Assembly (NCBI RefSeq): GCF_020829625.1
Contig: NZ_JAIVFX010000026.1
Span: 1-64,000 of the forward strand
Direction of reading: 5' to 3'
Length of the DNA stretch: 64,000 nt
From: Nostoc sp. XA010
GTDB taxonomy: Bacteria; Cyanobacteriota; Cyanobacteriia; Cyanobacteriales; Nostocaceae
Below are positions 53,918 through 63,013 of this stretch, in pieces. Within the stretch, counting starts at the first letter, position 1; each line of letters opens with the position of its first letter. The notes under the pieces were generated by a model. The model was not told the origin of the DNA. It was given only the letters and a program-made list of their open reading frames with translations, and did no database searches. The translations under genes were made by a program, and so were the position numbers.

Positions 53918-54520
53918 ATGAACAATATCTTTTCCAAACTCAGAGACTTTGTGGGTCTAAATGAGCAAGTTGAATACGAGTATTACGAAGAAGAACCAGA
54001 TAGAGATAATAATTACCAAAATCTGTATCAGCAAGAAAATCCCCAACCACCAGCACCACAGGAAAGCCCAGCCGCTCAAAATCGACGCTGGCGGGAACCA
54101 GTGCCTACAATGGGAGATGATATCGCAGCAGGTTCAAAGCCAATGGGGAATGTGATTGGTATGCCAGGAGCAATTAACGGAATTTCGGAAGTTTTAGTAC
54201 TCGAACCACGCACCTTTGAAGAAATGCCCCAGGCAATTCAAGCGCTGCGAGAACGCAAGTCAGTGGTATTAAATCTGACAATCATGGACCCAGATCAAGC
54301 TCAACGAGCAGTAGATTTTGTTGCAGGTGGTACTTACGCACTAGATGGACATCAAGAGCGCATCGGTGAAAGCATCTTCTTGTTTACGCCAAGCTGTGTC
54401 CAAGTTAGCACCCAAGGTGGCGTTCTTCATGAAGTACCGCAACCGCCAGCACGTCCTTCTCGTCCTACAGGTTCTCCAACTCAAACCTGGGGCAACGAAA
54501 CGAACCGGATGGCACAATAA
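53918..54520 (+). CDS. sepF: Cell division protein SepF
   Basis: The 200-residue protein opens with MNNIFSKLRDFVGL, a likely amphipathic membrane anchor, followed by an acidic, Gln- and Pro-rich linker, and the SepF core from about 88 to 165: VLVLEPRTFEEMPQAIQALRERKSVVLNLTIMDPDQAQRAVDFVAG and GESIFLFTPSCVQV. SepF links FtsZ to the membrane. Placed after pipX-pipY and before proC, the order common to many bacteria with sepF. Confidence 0.95.
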   Translation: MNNIFSKLRDFVGLNEQVEYEYYEEEPDRDNNYQNLYQQENPQPPAPQESPAAQNRRWREPVPTMGDDIAAGSKPMGNVIGMPGAINGISEVLVLEPRTFEEMPQAIQALRERKSVVLNLTIMDPDQAQRAVDFVAGGTYALDGHQERIGESIFLFTPSCVQVSTQGGVLHEVPQPPARPSRPTGSPTQTWGNETNRMAQ

Positions 54521-54527
54521 AGTTAAA

Positions 54528-54622
54528 TTAGTTGTTAGTCCTTTGTCCTTTGTGATTAGTCCTGGGTTTTGATAATAGTGACAAATGACAAAGGACAACC
54601 GACTAATGACAGATGACAAACG
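54528..54622. repeat. Facing heptamer arrays before proC
   Basis: TAGTCCTTTGTCC units on the left face GACAAAGGACAACC and ATGACAGATGACAAAC on the right. The right half reads in frame with proC, which is why I moved the proC start. Confidence 0.8.
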
Positions 54623-54626
54623 ATCG

Positions 54627-55445
54627 ATGACTATAAAATTTGGCTTAATTGGTGGTGGGGTAATGGGAGAAGCGCTCTTATCCCGCCTTATTGCGCGTGG
54701 AATTTATCAATCATCAGAAGTCATAGTTAGCGAGCCGCTATCTTCACGCCTAGATTTTTTAAAACAGCAATATAATGTTGCTGTGACTACAGATAATAGC
54801 GAGGTTTTCGCCCAAGTCAAAGAAGTTGTCTTTTTGGCAGTAAAACCGCAGGTGTTTAGCGCGATCGCTCAAGAATTAACAGATATTGATATTCTTAATA
54901 AAGAACACTCACCCCTAATCATTTCCATATTAGCGGGTGTGCCTTTGAGTCAGCTAGAAGCTGCATTTGTGCAATTGCCAGTTATTAGAGCAATGCCCAA
55001 CACCCCAGCAACAGTGGGAGCAGGAATTACCGCCATTTGTTCAGGTGCATACACCAATGCCAAGCACCACCAAATAGCACAGCAAGTTTTTTCTGCTGTG
55101 GGAGAAGTCGTGGAAGTCTCAGAAGGGCTGATGGATGCAGTCACAGGGCTATCTGGGAGCGGCCCCGCTTACGTGGCACTACTAGTAGAAGCACTTGCAG
55201 ATGGCGGAGTATCCGCAGGTTTACCTAGAGCAATTGCCAATCAACTAGCATTGCAAACCGTACTAGGAACAGCGAAACTGTTACATGAAACCAAAATGCA
55301 CCCAGCAGAACTTAAAGATCGCGTTACCAGTCCCGGTGGTACAACCATTGCGGGGATTGCCAAACTGGAACAGGCAGGATTTCGTTCAGCTTTAATAGAA
55401 GCAGTCAAAGCTGCCACAGAGCGATCGCAAGAGCTGGGAAAATAA
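54627..55445 (+). CDS. proC: Pyrroline-5-carboxylate reductase
   Basis: I start at ATG 54627 (TIKFGLIGGGVMGEALL), giving 272 residues; an upstream in-frame ATG at 54585 lies in heptamer repeats and codes MTKDNRLMTDD, unlike the family. The enzyme makes the last step of proline synthesis. NAD(P) motif GGGVMGEA, the segment MPNTPATVGAG, and the C-terminal dimer region SGSGPAYVALLVEAL and TSPGGTTIAGI are as expected. Confidence 0.96.
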   Translation: MTIKFGLIGGGVMGEALLSRLIARGIYQSSEVIVSEPLSSRLDFLKQQYNVAVTTDNSEVFAQVKEVVFLAVKPQVFSAIAQELTDIDILNKEHSPLIISILAGVPLSQLEAAFVQLPVIRAMPNTPATVGAGITAICSGAYTNAKHHQIAQQVFSAVGEVVEVSEGLMDAVTGLSGSGPAYVALLVEALADGGVSAGLPRAIANQLALQTVLGTAKLLHETKMHPAELKDRVTSPGGTTIAGIAKLEQAGFRSALIEAVKAATERSQELGK

Positions 55446-55446
55446 T

Positions 55447-55500
55447 AAAGAGTCATTAGTCATTGGTCATTTGCAAAAGACCAATGACCAATGACTAATA
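55447..55500. repeat. Facing GTCATTA/TGACCAA heptamers after proC
   Basis: GTCATTAGTCATTGGTCATT and its rough complement AATGACCAATGACTAAT around TGCAAAAGACC form a long imperfect hairpin just past the proC stop. Confidence 0.88.
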
Positions 55501-55529
55501 ACGAAGTTGACAAAAGACTCGTTAGTATA

Positions 55530-55572
55530 TTGACACTCCCTGCTCTAAAGAGACGAGGATTCTTAGTTCAAT
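55530..55572 (-). mobile_element. IS200/IS605-type right-end remnant
   Basis: On the minus strand it reads TGAACTAAGAATCCTCGTCT, a hairpin (CTCTTTAGAG) and GGGAGTGTCAA, the same plan as 31483-31520: AAGAATCC, stem, GTCAA. Minus-strand sequence upstream of it (55573-56063) carries no intact gene. Confidence 0.45.
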
Positions 55573-56063
55573 AACATGCCTTAAAATTGTCTATCCTTGC
55601 GGCAATATTTAAACCTGATACGCGTTCAATCGAACAAAGTGCCGAGTCTAATTTAAACAACCCCAGTGGGCTTATCTCCCTAAGCGTTAGAGAATCGTTT
55701 CTCTAGTTCCCGTATGCCCTACGGTACTTTATAATTAATCAATAAATAGTGTTGTTTTCTGGTATGGTGCGCGTTGGCTACTAAGGCTATGTTTATTGTG
55801 GTGTTCGCCGCCCACTATCCATTATTATTTCCTAGCCAGTCGTTTTGGGGTTGGTTATCCATTTGTGCTAGCGGTTATTCTACCTGTGGCATAATCCTAC
55901 TATAACCTCAAATGTTCATAGAATATTGACGCTGCTTAAAACCACCTGAGTCGTTTTTCATCCCCTACCTAAAGGACAGAATACGGTACTACGTACCTCT
56001 TCTTTAGGGGCTTTTAAACTTCCCAGTCTTTCTTGTAAACAATCTGGTTGCAAATGTGATTGA
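55573..56063. other. Rest of the 618-bp proC/helicase gap
   Basis: Contains several weak inverted repeats, such as CCCCTACCTAAAGG (about 55963) and CTTCTTTAGGGG (about 56000). It may be the decayed body of the IS605-type element whose right end is at 55530-55572. No gene seen. Confidence 0.5.
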
Positions 56064-58742
56064 GTGAATTATCCTGCGCCGTCTCCAGAACTTGACTTAG
56101 GGTCTATATTTCCCTTTGATCTGGATCAGTTTCAAAAAGAAGCGATCGCGTCCCTAAACGCCGGACGCTCCGTAGTCGTATGCGCCCCCACAGGTTCGGG
56201 CAAAACATTAGTTGGGGAATACGCTATTTATCGCGCTCTAGCGCGAGGAAAACGTGTATTTTATACTACTCCCCTAAAGGCGCTGTCGAATCAAAAATTG
56301 CGTGACTTTCGAGAAAAATTCGGGTTTGATCAAGTCGGACTGTTAACTGGAGATGCCTCCATTAACAGAGATGCACCGATTTTGGTGATGACCACAGAAA
56401 TTTTCCGAAATATGCTCTATGGCACACCCATTGGGCAAATCGGCATCTCATTAGTAGACGTTGAAGCGGTGATACTTGATGAGTGCCACTACATGAACGA
56501 TCGCCAGCGCGGTACTGTCTGGGAAGAATCAATCATCTATTGTCCCCGTGAAGTGCAACTGGCAGCCCTCTCAGCAACGGTTGCCAACAGCGATCAACTC
56601 ACCGATTGGCTAAATCGCGTTCACGGGCCAACTGACCTGATTTACTCCGATTTTCGCCCAGTTCCCTTGGAATTTCACTTTTGCAATCCCAAAGGGTTAT
56701 TTCCCCTGCTGAATGATAGCAAAACCAAAATTAACCCCCGCCTTATTCAGAAGAAGAAGGCGAGAGGGGGAGAAAGGGAGAGGGGAAGAAGTGGTAGACC
56801 TGAAGCTCCTGGAATCATTTATACTTTGAGCCAGTTAGAGCAACGGGATATGCTACCAGCGATTTACTTCATCTTCAGCCGCCGGGGATGTGATAAAGCT
56901 GTGGCGGAAGTGGGGGATTTATGGCTGGTAAATAATGAAGAGTCCCAGATTTTGCGGCAACAGATTGATGACTTTTTAGCCCGCAATCCCGAAGCAGGGC
57001 GTTCTGGACAAATTGCACCCTTGTACCGAGGAATTGCTGCCCACCACGCCGGAATTTTACCTGCTTGGAAAGCACTGGTAGAAGAACTATTTCAGCAGGG
57101 GCTGATTAAAGTAGTATTCGCTACTGAGACACTGGCGGCAGGAATTAATATGCCCGCCCGGACAACGGTAATTTCTACCCTTTCCAAGCGTACCGATACT
57201 GGACACCGCCTGTTGAACGCTTCCGAATTCTTGCAAATGGCGGGACGCGCAGGCCGCCGAGGGATGGATAAACAAGGTCATGTGGTGACAGTCCAAACTC
57301 CTTTTGAAGGAGCCAAAGAAGCGGGGTATTTGGGAACATCCAAGCCAGACCCCCTTGTAAGCCAGTTTACGCCCAGTTATGGCATGGTACTCAACTTGCT
57401 GCAAACACACACCCTAGAGCAAACCAGGGAACTGATAGAACGCAGCTTTGGGCAGTACATGGCCACCTTGCATTTAAGACCAGAATACGATGAGATTGCC
57501 GAGCTGCAAAACCAATTAGCTCAACTACATGAGCAAATCGCCGCAGTTGATGAAAATGAACTGGCTATTTATGAGAAATTGCGGCAACGCCTGAAAGTAG
57601 AACGCCAGATATTAAAAACTTTGCAAGAGCAAGCGCAGGAAGATAGACAAGAAGAATTGGGGATGATGTTGGGATTTGCAGTGTCAGGAACTCTGTTGAG
57701 TCTCAAGGGCAAAAACATCACAGTGTCTACACCCGTAACCGCAGTGTTAGTTGGCAAATCGCCTGGTTCTGGTCAAGCTCCTTACTTGGTATGCTTGGGG
57801 CATGATAACCGTTGGTATGTTGCAACGACAGGGGATGTAGTCGATTTGTATGCCGAACTGCCGCGAATTGAGGTGTCACCTGATTTACTACCACCGCCAG
57901 AGATGCCCTTGAAGCCAGGACAGTCGCGCCGGGGTAATCAGGAAACATTTGCGATCGCCGCGCGTATTCCCAATCCAATAGAATCTTTGAATTTAGCACC
58001 AGAAGTAGCAGAACAACTCAGTCGCACTGCTGCCATCCAAGAGCAATTAGAAGCTCATCCCCTACATCAATCAGGCAATGCTGCCACACTTTTCAAGCGT
58101 CGGGCCCGCTATGTCGAACTAGAAGCCGAACTTGAACAGTTGCAAGGGCAAGTAGAGCAACAGTCACAACGTCATTGGGAAGAATTTCTCAATTTAATCG
58201 CAATTCTCCAACACTTTGGCGCTTTAGATAACTTAGTGCCCACAGTGTTAGGGCGAATCGCTGCCGCCATTCGAGGCGAGAATGAATTGTGGCTAGGTTT
58301 AGTATTCGCTAGTGGTGAATTGGACAACTTAGATCCGCATCATTTAGCCGCCGCCGCCGCCGCTTTGGTGATGGAAACCCCTCGTCCAGATAGCAAAGTT
58401 AACTTTGAGCTTAGTCATGGAGTAGCAGAAGCCTTAGCAAAATTGCGGGGAATTCGCCGCCAAATGTTCCAACTACAACGGCGGTATAACGTAGCACTGC
58501 CTATATGGTTGGAGTTTGAGTTAATTGCGATCGTGGAACAATGGGCGCTAGGAATGGAGTGGATAGAACTCTGCGAGAACACCACTTTAGATGAAGGCGA
58601 CGTGGTGAGAATTTTACGGCGGACGTTGGATTTATTATCACAAATACCCCACGTTCCCCATTTACCAGACTCTTTCCAGCGTAATGCCCATCGGGCGATG
58701 CAGTTGATTGATAGATTCCCTGTGAATGAGGTGGTTGAATAA
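56064..58742 (+). CDS. Ski2/Mtr4-like DEAD-box RNA helicase with DSHCT domain
   Basis: The 892-residue protein starts at a GTG (NYPAPSPELDLGSIFPFDLDQ). Helicase motifs: Walker A APTGSGKT, DECH in VILDECHYMND, SAT, and motif VI QMAGRAGRRG. The C-terminal third, with HPLHQSGNAATLFKRRARY and LGMEWIELCENTTLDEGDVVRILRRTLDLL, is the DSHCT domain of exosome helicases. A cytoplasmic 3'-5' RNA helicase likely acting with RNase enzymes. A segment near residues 230-248 (KKKARGGERERGRSGR) is coded by a GGGGAGAAAGGGAGAGGGG repeat and is not a family feature. Confidence 0.95.
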   Translation: MNYPAPSPELDLGSIFPFDLDQFQKEAIASLNAGRSVVVCAPTGSGKTLVGEYAIYRALARGKRVFYTTPLKALSNQKLRDFREKFGFDQVGLLTGDASINRDAPILVMTTEIFRNMLYGTPIGQIGISLVDVEAVILDECHYMNDRQRGTVWEESIIYCPREVQLAALSATVANSDQLTDWLNRVHGPTDLIYSDFRPVPLEFHFCNPKGLFPLLNDSKTKINPRLIQKKKARGGERERGRSGRPEAPGIIYTLSQLEQRDMLPAIYFIFSRRGCDKAVAEVGDLWLVNNEESQILRQQIDDFLARNPEAGRSGQIAPLYRGIAAHHAGILPAWKALVEELFQQGLIKVVFATETLAAGINMPARTTVISTLSKRTDTGHRLLNASEFLQMAGRAGRRGMDKQGHVVTVQTPFEGAKEAGYLGTSKPDPLVSQFTPSYGMVLNLLQTHTLEQTRELIERSFGQYMATLHLRPEYDEIAELQNQLAQLHEQIAAVDENELAIYEKLRQRLKVERQILKTLQEQAQEDRQEELGMMLGFAVSGTLLSLKGKNITVSTPVTAVLVGKSPGSGQAPYLVCLGHDNRWYVATTGDVVDLYAELPRIEVSPDLLPPPEMPLKPGQSRRGNQETFAIAARIPNPIESLNLAPEVAEQLSRTAAIQEQLEAHPLHQSGNAATLFKRRARYVELEAELEQLQGQVEQQSQRHWEEFLNLIAILQHFGALDNLVPTVLGRIAAAIRGENELWLGLVFASGELDNLDPHHLAAAAAALVMETPRPDSKVNFELSHGVAEALAKLRGIRRQMFQLQRRYNVALPIWLEFELIAIVEQWALGMEWIELCENTTLDEGDVVRILRRTLDLLSQIPHVPHLPDSFQRNAHRAMQLIDRFPVNEVVE

Positions 58743-58774
58743 ACAGGACGCTTTTAAGCAAAACTAGACACGCT

Positions 58775-58802
58775 GTAGGGGTAATTCATGAATTGCCCCT
58801 AC
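58775..58802. terminator. Palindrome after the helicase gene
   Basis: GTAGGGGTAATTC and GAATTGCCCCTAC around AT, one mismatch pair. About 30 bp past the stop. Confidence 0.6.
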
Positions 58803-58876
58803 AAACTGCCCCAAGAATGAATTTAGATTTGACCAAATATATAGTAGTACGATGTCCAAGCTAGTTTTGAAGGTTT

Positions 58877-58925
58877 GTAGTAAGGACTTTAGTGCTTAAA
58901 AGATAAGGACTAAAGTCCTTACTAC
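58877..58925. repeat. 49-bp inverted repeat, 17-bp arms
   Basis: GTAGTAAGGACTTTAGT and ACTAAAGTCCTTACTAC flank 15 bp. Same family as 5448-5494. Confidence 0.9.
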
Positions 58926-59069
58926 GAACTTAGTTACCTATTAATTTAAACTTGACAGACTAGTAGTGGTACTTAGTTAAAAATGCTTTTTTGGTTTCGT
59001 ATATATTCTATACATGATTAATCACGCGTATCTAACAGAAGTTATAGTCGCTAGAAGCGCTATTCAATC

Positions 59070-59444
59070 TTAATACACTAAGTTTCCAGTACCGCGTAAC
59101 TGACGCAAAGAATTCAAACAAAATGGACAGTCACATTTAAACAAGTTAATTGCAGCATCGCTTTCCTCCTCAGTAAAGTCCAACATGGCAATATTCTCAT
59201 CTGATACTGATGTGGCAATGGTTGAGGAACGTGTAGAGGTATATGTTTGTTTTCTCTCTGAATCTCGAATGCACACAAAATCTGTTCCACCATGTGGGTT
59301 AGTGATACAGGTACGACCGTCTTGTGTGTGCATTATTCGCTGAGTAATACTAGCATGGGCAGGGTTAAATACTGCCAGCGTAGACATCATCGACACAAAG
59401 ATTGAGGAAGTGGAAAGCAAATTCAGAAGAATTTTTTTGTTCAT
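59070..59444 (-). CDS. Small exported Cys-containing protein, unknown
   Basis: The 124-residue product has a signal peptide (LLNLLSTSSIFVSMMSTLAV, cleavage near AHAS at residue 31), a Ser/Thr-rich middle and six cysteines in the mature part, two in CITNPHGGTDFVC and three clustered in KCDCPFC near the C-terminus. No family recognised. It may be periplasmic, with a CxCxxC metal or redox site. It lies between a repeat-rich gap and the metal ATPase. Confidence 0.6.
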   Translation of the reverse strand: MNKKILLNLLSTSSIFVSMMSTLAVFNPAHASITQRIMHTQDGRTCITNPHGGTDFVCIRDSERKQTYTSTRSSTIATSVSDENIAMLDFTEEESDAAINLFKCDCPFCLNSLRQLRGTGNLVY

Positions 59445-59981
59445 AAATTTCCTTGAGAAAATTGTCTACTAGTTTAGGGTATTCGATTCACTTTCAAACT
59501 TCAAGTGAATTTTTCCTAAGAATAGCTAGGCTGACACTTGTTACCCAAAAATTTTCCTGAGCTACCCAGTTTGACCGCAAATTAGTTGCTACAGCAGAAT
59601 TCAGAAGTCAGACATCAAGCCTGTCTGACTTTAAAACCTAAATTGTGTATTTCAGCAAATTTAAATCCGCTTTATATCCCCAAGATGATTATTGTTGGCT
59701 TGATGTCAGGAGATATTTTCCTTTGAAATCTTATGCAGAGCGATAAATCGCTCACTACGAACAAAATTCATGTCGTACATTATTGTATACAACTAAGAAT
59801 CAGCATAGCTATCTTTAGAAGCTTAAAAAGCTTAATTTTAGCTAAAAATAGGATAAATATTTAGCAATAAGTTTTATATAGATTCTCGTTCTTAAATTAT
59901 CAACTTGTAAAAAGTTATTTTTTTCATTACATTTGGAAAAAGGCTCATATATTAAGTAATTTACTAGCCTCAACACAAAAA
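59445..59981. other. Gap of 537 bp upstream of the P1B ATPase
   Basis: Contains the palindrome GAGCGAT-AA-ATCGCTC at 59738-59753, related to 27361-27392. The last 150 bp are very AT-rich, and probably carry the ATPase promoter; no clear SmtB/ArsR-type operator was found. Confidence 0.6.
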
Positions 59982-61958
59982 ATGAAGCGGAAAGTACATT
60001 CAGAATCTTCAGGTTGTTGCAACTGTGAACATGACCATCACGAGAATCATAATCATGATGAGAATCATAACCATGACCACAATCACGATCACGGTGGAGA
60101 ATTCAATCTGAAAGATGAAATATTGCCTTTGATAGCAATTTTAAGTTTATATGCGCCTGGTGTAATTTTTGAAAATCAATTACACAATACATTCTACTCA
60201 ATAGGTGAATATCTGCTGTTTATCCCTGCTTATTTATTAAGTGGATGGAGTGTTTTAAAAACTGCTGGGCGCAATATCCTCAAAGGTAGAATATTCGATG
60301 AAACGTTTTTAATGGCAGTAGCGACACTAGGGGCGATCGCAATTCATAAGTTACCCGAAGCTGTCGGAGTCATGTTATTTTATAAAATCGGAGAATTGTT
60401 TCAAGATATTGCCGTTAGTCGTTCCCGTAATTCCATCAAAGCTTTATTAGAAGTACGTCCAGACTATGCCAATATTCAAACAGAGGGAGAATTAAAAAAA
60501 GTATCCCCAAATACAGTAAATATTGGAGATATTATCGTCGTCAAACCTGGAGAAAAGATTCCCTTAGATGGTGAGATTATAGATGGGAATTCTCAAGTCG
60601 ATACATCTGCATTAACTGGAGAATCTGTACCGCGATCGGTGAGGCTATCTGAGACAGTTTTGGCTGGGATGATTAATAAAATGGGTGTTCTCAGCATTAG
60701 AGTAACAAAACTATTTGATGACTCTTCCATTGCCAAGATTTTAGACTTGGTGCAAAATGCCAAAAGTAAAAAAGCAGAAACAGAAAAATTTATTACTAAA
60801 TTTGCCCGATATTACACGCCAATAGTAGTTTTTACATCTCTAGCAGTTGCACTATTACCTCCTTTATTTATTGCTGGTGCAACTTCTTCTGAATGGGTTT
60901 ATCGCGCCTTAATTTTACTAGTTATCTCCTGTCCCTGTGGATTAGTTATCAGTATTCCCTTAGGTTACTTTGGAGGCGTAGGAGGTGCAGCTAAACGTGG
61001 TATTTTGATTAAAGGCTCTACTTTTTTAGATGCTTTAAATGCAGTGAATACAGTTGTTTTTGATAAAACTGGAACGTTAACTTACGGTGTATTTAAAGTA
61101 ACAGAAATAGTACCATCAAATGGCTACCTTGAACAAGAATTACTGCAATTAGCCGCCAAAGTAGAATTGCACTCAAATCATCCCATCGCTCAATCTATCC
61201 GCAAAGCTTATGGTGGAAAAATTGATGAATTTGATATGAGAGATTATGAAGAGATCGCAGGTTATGGAATTAAAGCCAAGGTTGAAAATAAAGTAGTGAT
61301 AGCGGGAAGCGATCGCTTATTACATAAAGAGAATATTGCTCATGATAATTGCCAGTTAGAAGGAACAGTTATTCATCTAGCAGTAGATAATATTTACGCT
61401 GGGTATATTGTCATTGCTGATGAAGTGAAAGAAGATGCAAGACTTGCTATTCAAGCACTCAAGGGAATGGGTGTAGAGAGAACAGTAATGTTGACAGGAG
61501 ATAATCAAGCGATCGCATCCCGCATTGCTGAACAGCTAGGTATAGATGCTTATGAAGCAGAGTTATTACCCGAAGAAAAAGTCAATGCCATTGAGAAGTT
61601 ACTCAGCACCGTTAGTAAGCATAGTAAAGTTGCCTTTGTTGGGGATGGCATTAATGATGCGCCAGTGATTGCTAGAGCAGATGTTGGTATAGCAATGGGT
61701 GGGTTAGGCTCAGATGCAGCGATCGAAACTGCCGACATTGTGATTATGACAGATGCACCCTCAAAAGTGGCAGAAGCAATACAAATTGCCAGGAAAACCC
61801 GTACAATTGTTTGGCAAAATATCGCTTTTGCGTTAGCAATTAAAGGTGTATTCATTGGATTGGGTATTTTAGGCGTAGCGACAATGTGGGAAGCTGTATT
61901 TGCTGATGTGGGAGTAGCTTTACTTGCAATTTTCAACGCAACTAGAGTGATGAAATAA
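59982..61958 (+). CDS. P1B-type heavy-metal ATPase (Zn/Cd/Co type), His-rich head
   Basis: The 658-residue membrane ATPase has an N-terminal head with CCNCEHDHHENHNHDENHNHD-type spacing: about 14 His in 30 residues instead of the usual ferredoxin-like CxxC domain. Then come TGES (ALTGESVPRS), the metal-transport motif CPC in ISCPCGLVI, the phosphorylation site DKTGT, the P1B-specific HP dipeptide (SNHPIAQ), MLTGDN and GDGINDAP. CPC followed by a C-terminal helix with DVGVA fits Zn/Cd/Pb export. ATG start. Alone. Confidence 0.93.
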   Translation: MKRKVHSESSGCCNCEHDHHENHNHDENHNHDHNHDHGGEFNLKDEILPLIAILSLYAPGVIFENQLHNTFYSIGEYLLFIPAYLLSGWSVLKTAGRNILKGRIFDETFLMAVATLGAIAIHKLPEAVGVMLFYKIGELFQDIAVSRSRNSIKALLEVRPDYANIQTEGELKKVSPNTVNIGDIIVVKPGEKIPLDGEIIDGNSQVDTSALTGESVPRSVRLSETVLAGMINKMGVLSIRVTKLFDDSSIAKILDLVQNAKSKKAETEKFITKFARYYTPIVVFTSLAVALLPPLFIAGATSSEWVYRALILLVISCPCGLVISIPLGYFGGVGGAAKRGILIKGSTFLDALNAVNTVVFDKTGTLTYGVFKVTEIVPSNGYLEQELLQLAAKVELHSNHPIAQSIRKAYGGKIDEFDMRDYEEIAGYGIKAKVENKVVIAGSDRLLHKENIAHDNCQLEGTVIHLAVDNIYAGYIVIADEVKEDARLAIQALKGMGVERTVMLTGDNQAIASRIAEQLGIDAYEAELLPEEKVNAIEKLLSTVSKHSKVAFVGDGINDAPVIARADVGIAMGGLGSDAAIETADIVIMTDAPSKVAEAIQIARKTRTIVWQNIAFALAIKGVFIGLGILGVATMWEAVFADVGVALLAIFNATRVMK

Positions 61959-62069
61959 AGTTATTGAGAAATCGGGAATCCGTAATTGGGAAATTGTAGA
62001 AGTTAAAGCTGAAAAGTAATGATTGAATATATTGAATACTCCCAAATCGGATTCTCCCAGAGGTAGGCT

Positions 62070-62765
62070 GTGAACCCATCTATTAAAGGTATCGCTATGG
62101 CTGCGTTAGCTTTACTATTAACTAACCCAGTAGTTGCATTACCCCAGAAAACTAATCAACCGCTAAATAATTCGCGATGTCTAACGACAAGCCTCTGCGC
62201 GTCTACGCAACCCTCAAAAAACACCTTAATCGTTCCTGGGGAAAGAGTTGGGCCGATAACACGCACAACTACCAAGCAAGATTTAGTCAAACTGTTTGGT
62301 GCATCTCATCTCGTTCATAAAACTATCTCTGGTGCTGAAGGAATGGGTAGTTTTGCAGCTACTCAGGTAAACCTAAATCAGGGGCGTTCTCTGTTAGTAG
62401 TTTGGAGTGATAATACTCGTACAAAACCTCTAGATGTGCGTAACCTGGCTTGGGCTTGGAAAACCCGCGAAGGTATCGGCGTTGGAACCCCATTGAGCGA
62501 ATTACGCAAGAAGTTAGGTGATTTTAAACTCTATGGATTGGCGTGGGACTACGGCGGTACTATTTTGTTAGATAGTAGCCGATTATCCCGCTATCAGGGC
62601 AAACTCATCCTACGAGTAGATACTGATCCTAATGCTGCTCAGAAATATCCTAATGACTACCAAGCGGTGTCTGGGGATAGTACTTTTTCTTCTAGCAATC
62701 CCCATTGGAAACCTTTGGGAATCAGGTTAGCAGAAATTATTGTTTTATTGAATCCAAGTCAGTGA
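62070..62765 (+). CDS. Exported protein of unknown function, 231 aa
   Basis: GTG start; signal peptide (IAMAALALLLTNPVVA) followed by a folded domain (VGPITRTTTKQDLVKLFGASHL, VGTPLSELRKKLGDF, SRLSRYQGKLILRVD) and no known family. The segment RCLTTSLCAS near residue 36 is coded by a repeat-like piece (GACAAGCCTCTGCGCGTCTACGC) also present near 52275. The stop overlaps the start of the next gene (GTGA). Confidence 0.65.
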   Translation: MNPSIKGIAMAALALLLTNPVVALPQKTNQPLNNSRCLTTSLCASTQPSKNTLIVPGERVGPITRTTTKQDLVKLFGASHLVHKTISGAEGMGSFAATQVNLNQGRSLLVVWSDNTRTKPLDVRNLAWAWKTREGIGVGTPLSELRKKLGDFKLYGLAWDYGGTILLDSSRLSRYQGKLILRVDTDPNAAQKYPNDYQAVSGDSTFSSSNPHWKPLGIRLAEIIVLLNPSQ

Positions 62766-63013
62766 TAGCCGTTTCACATTTACACGGCACTTACAAATCT
62801 ATAGATTATAAAAGGCGATCGCAACAAAAACTAGACGCACTTCAGACAGAATTTGACATCCGCAACGAGAAGTTAAAGCAGATGAAGAAAGCTGTAGCTA
62901 TTGAGACTGGTACGGCGGTAAAGTTTCAATTAGAACAGCTTCTTGATGAAAAGGCAAAACTGGCATATCTTAGCGATGAGCTAGATAAATTTCAGTCTGT
63001 ATTGCAACCATAA
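62762..63013 (+). CDS. Small coiled-coil protein of the effector-head type
   Basis: I start at GTG 62762, overlapping the stop of the gene before, giving 83 residues. Beyond the first 15 residues it is one long helical pair: QQKLDALQTEFDIRNEKLKQ, MKKAVAIETGTAVKFQLEQL and LDEKAKLAYLSDELDKF. The pattern K-ALQ-E-----EKL---K-A-AIET--A-KF-LE-- also occurs, by memory of the family, as an N-terminal head on cyanobacterial NTPase and caspase-type conflict proteins. Here it stands alone. Translational coupling suggests it works with the exported protein before it, though they are in different compartments. Confidence 0.55.
   Translation: MIAVSHLHGTYKSIDYKRRSQQKLDALQTEFDIRNEKLKQMKKAVAIETGTAVKFQLEQLLDEKAKLAYLSDELDKFQSVLQP

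Larger units (their letters stand above)
58743..59069. other. Gap of 327 bp with two hairpin repeats
   Basis: Contains the hairpins at 58775-58802 and 58877-58925 and AT-rich DNA. No gene seen. Confidence 0.7.
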
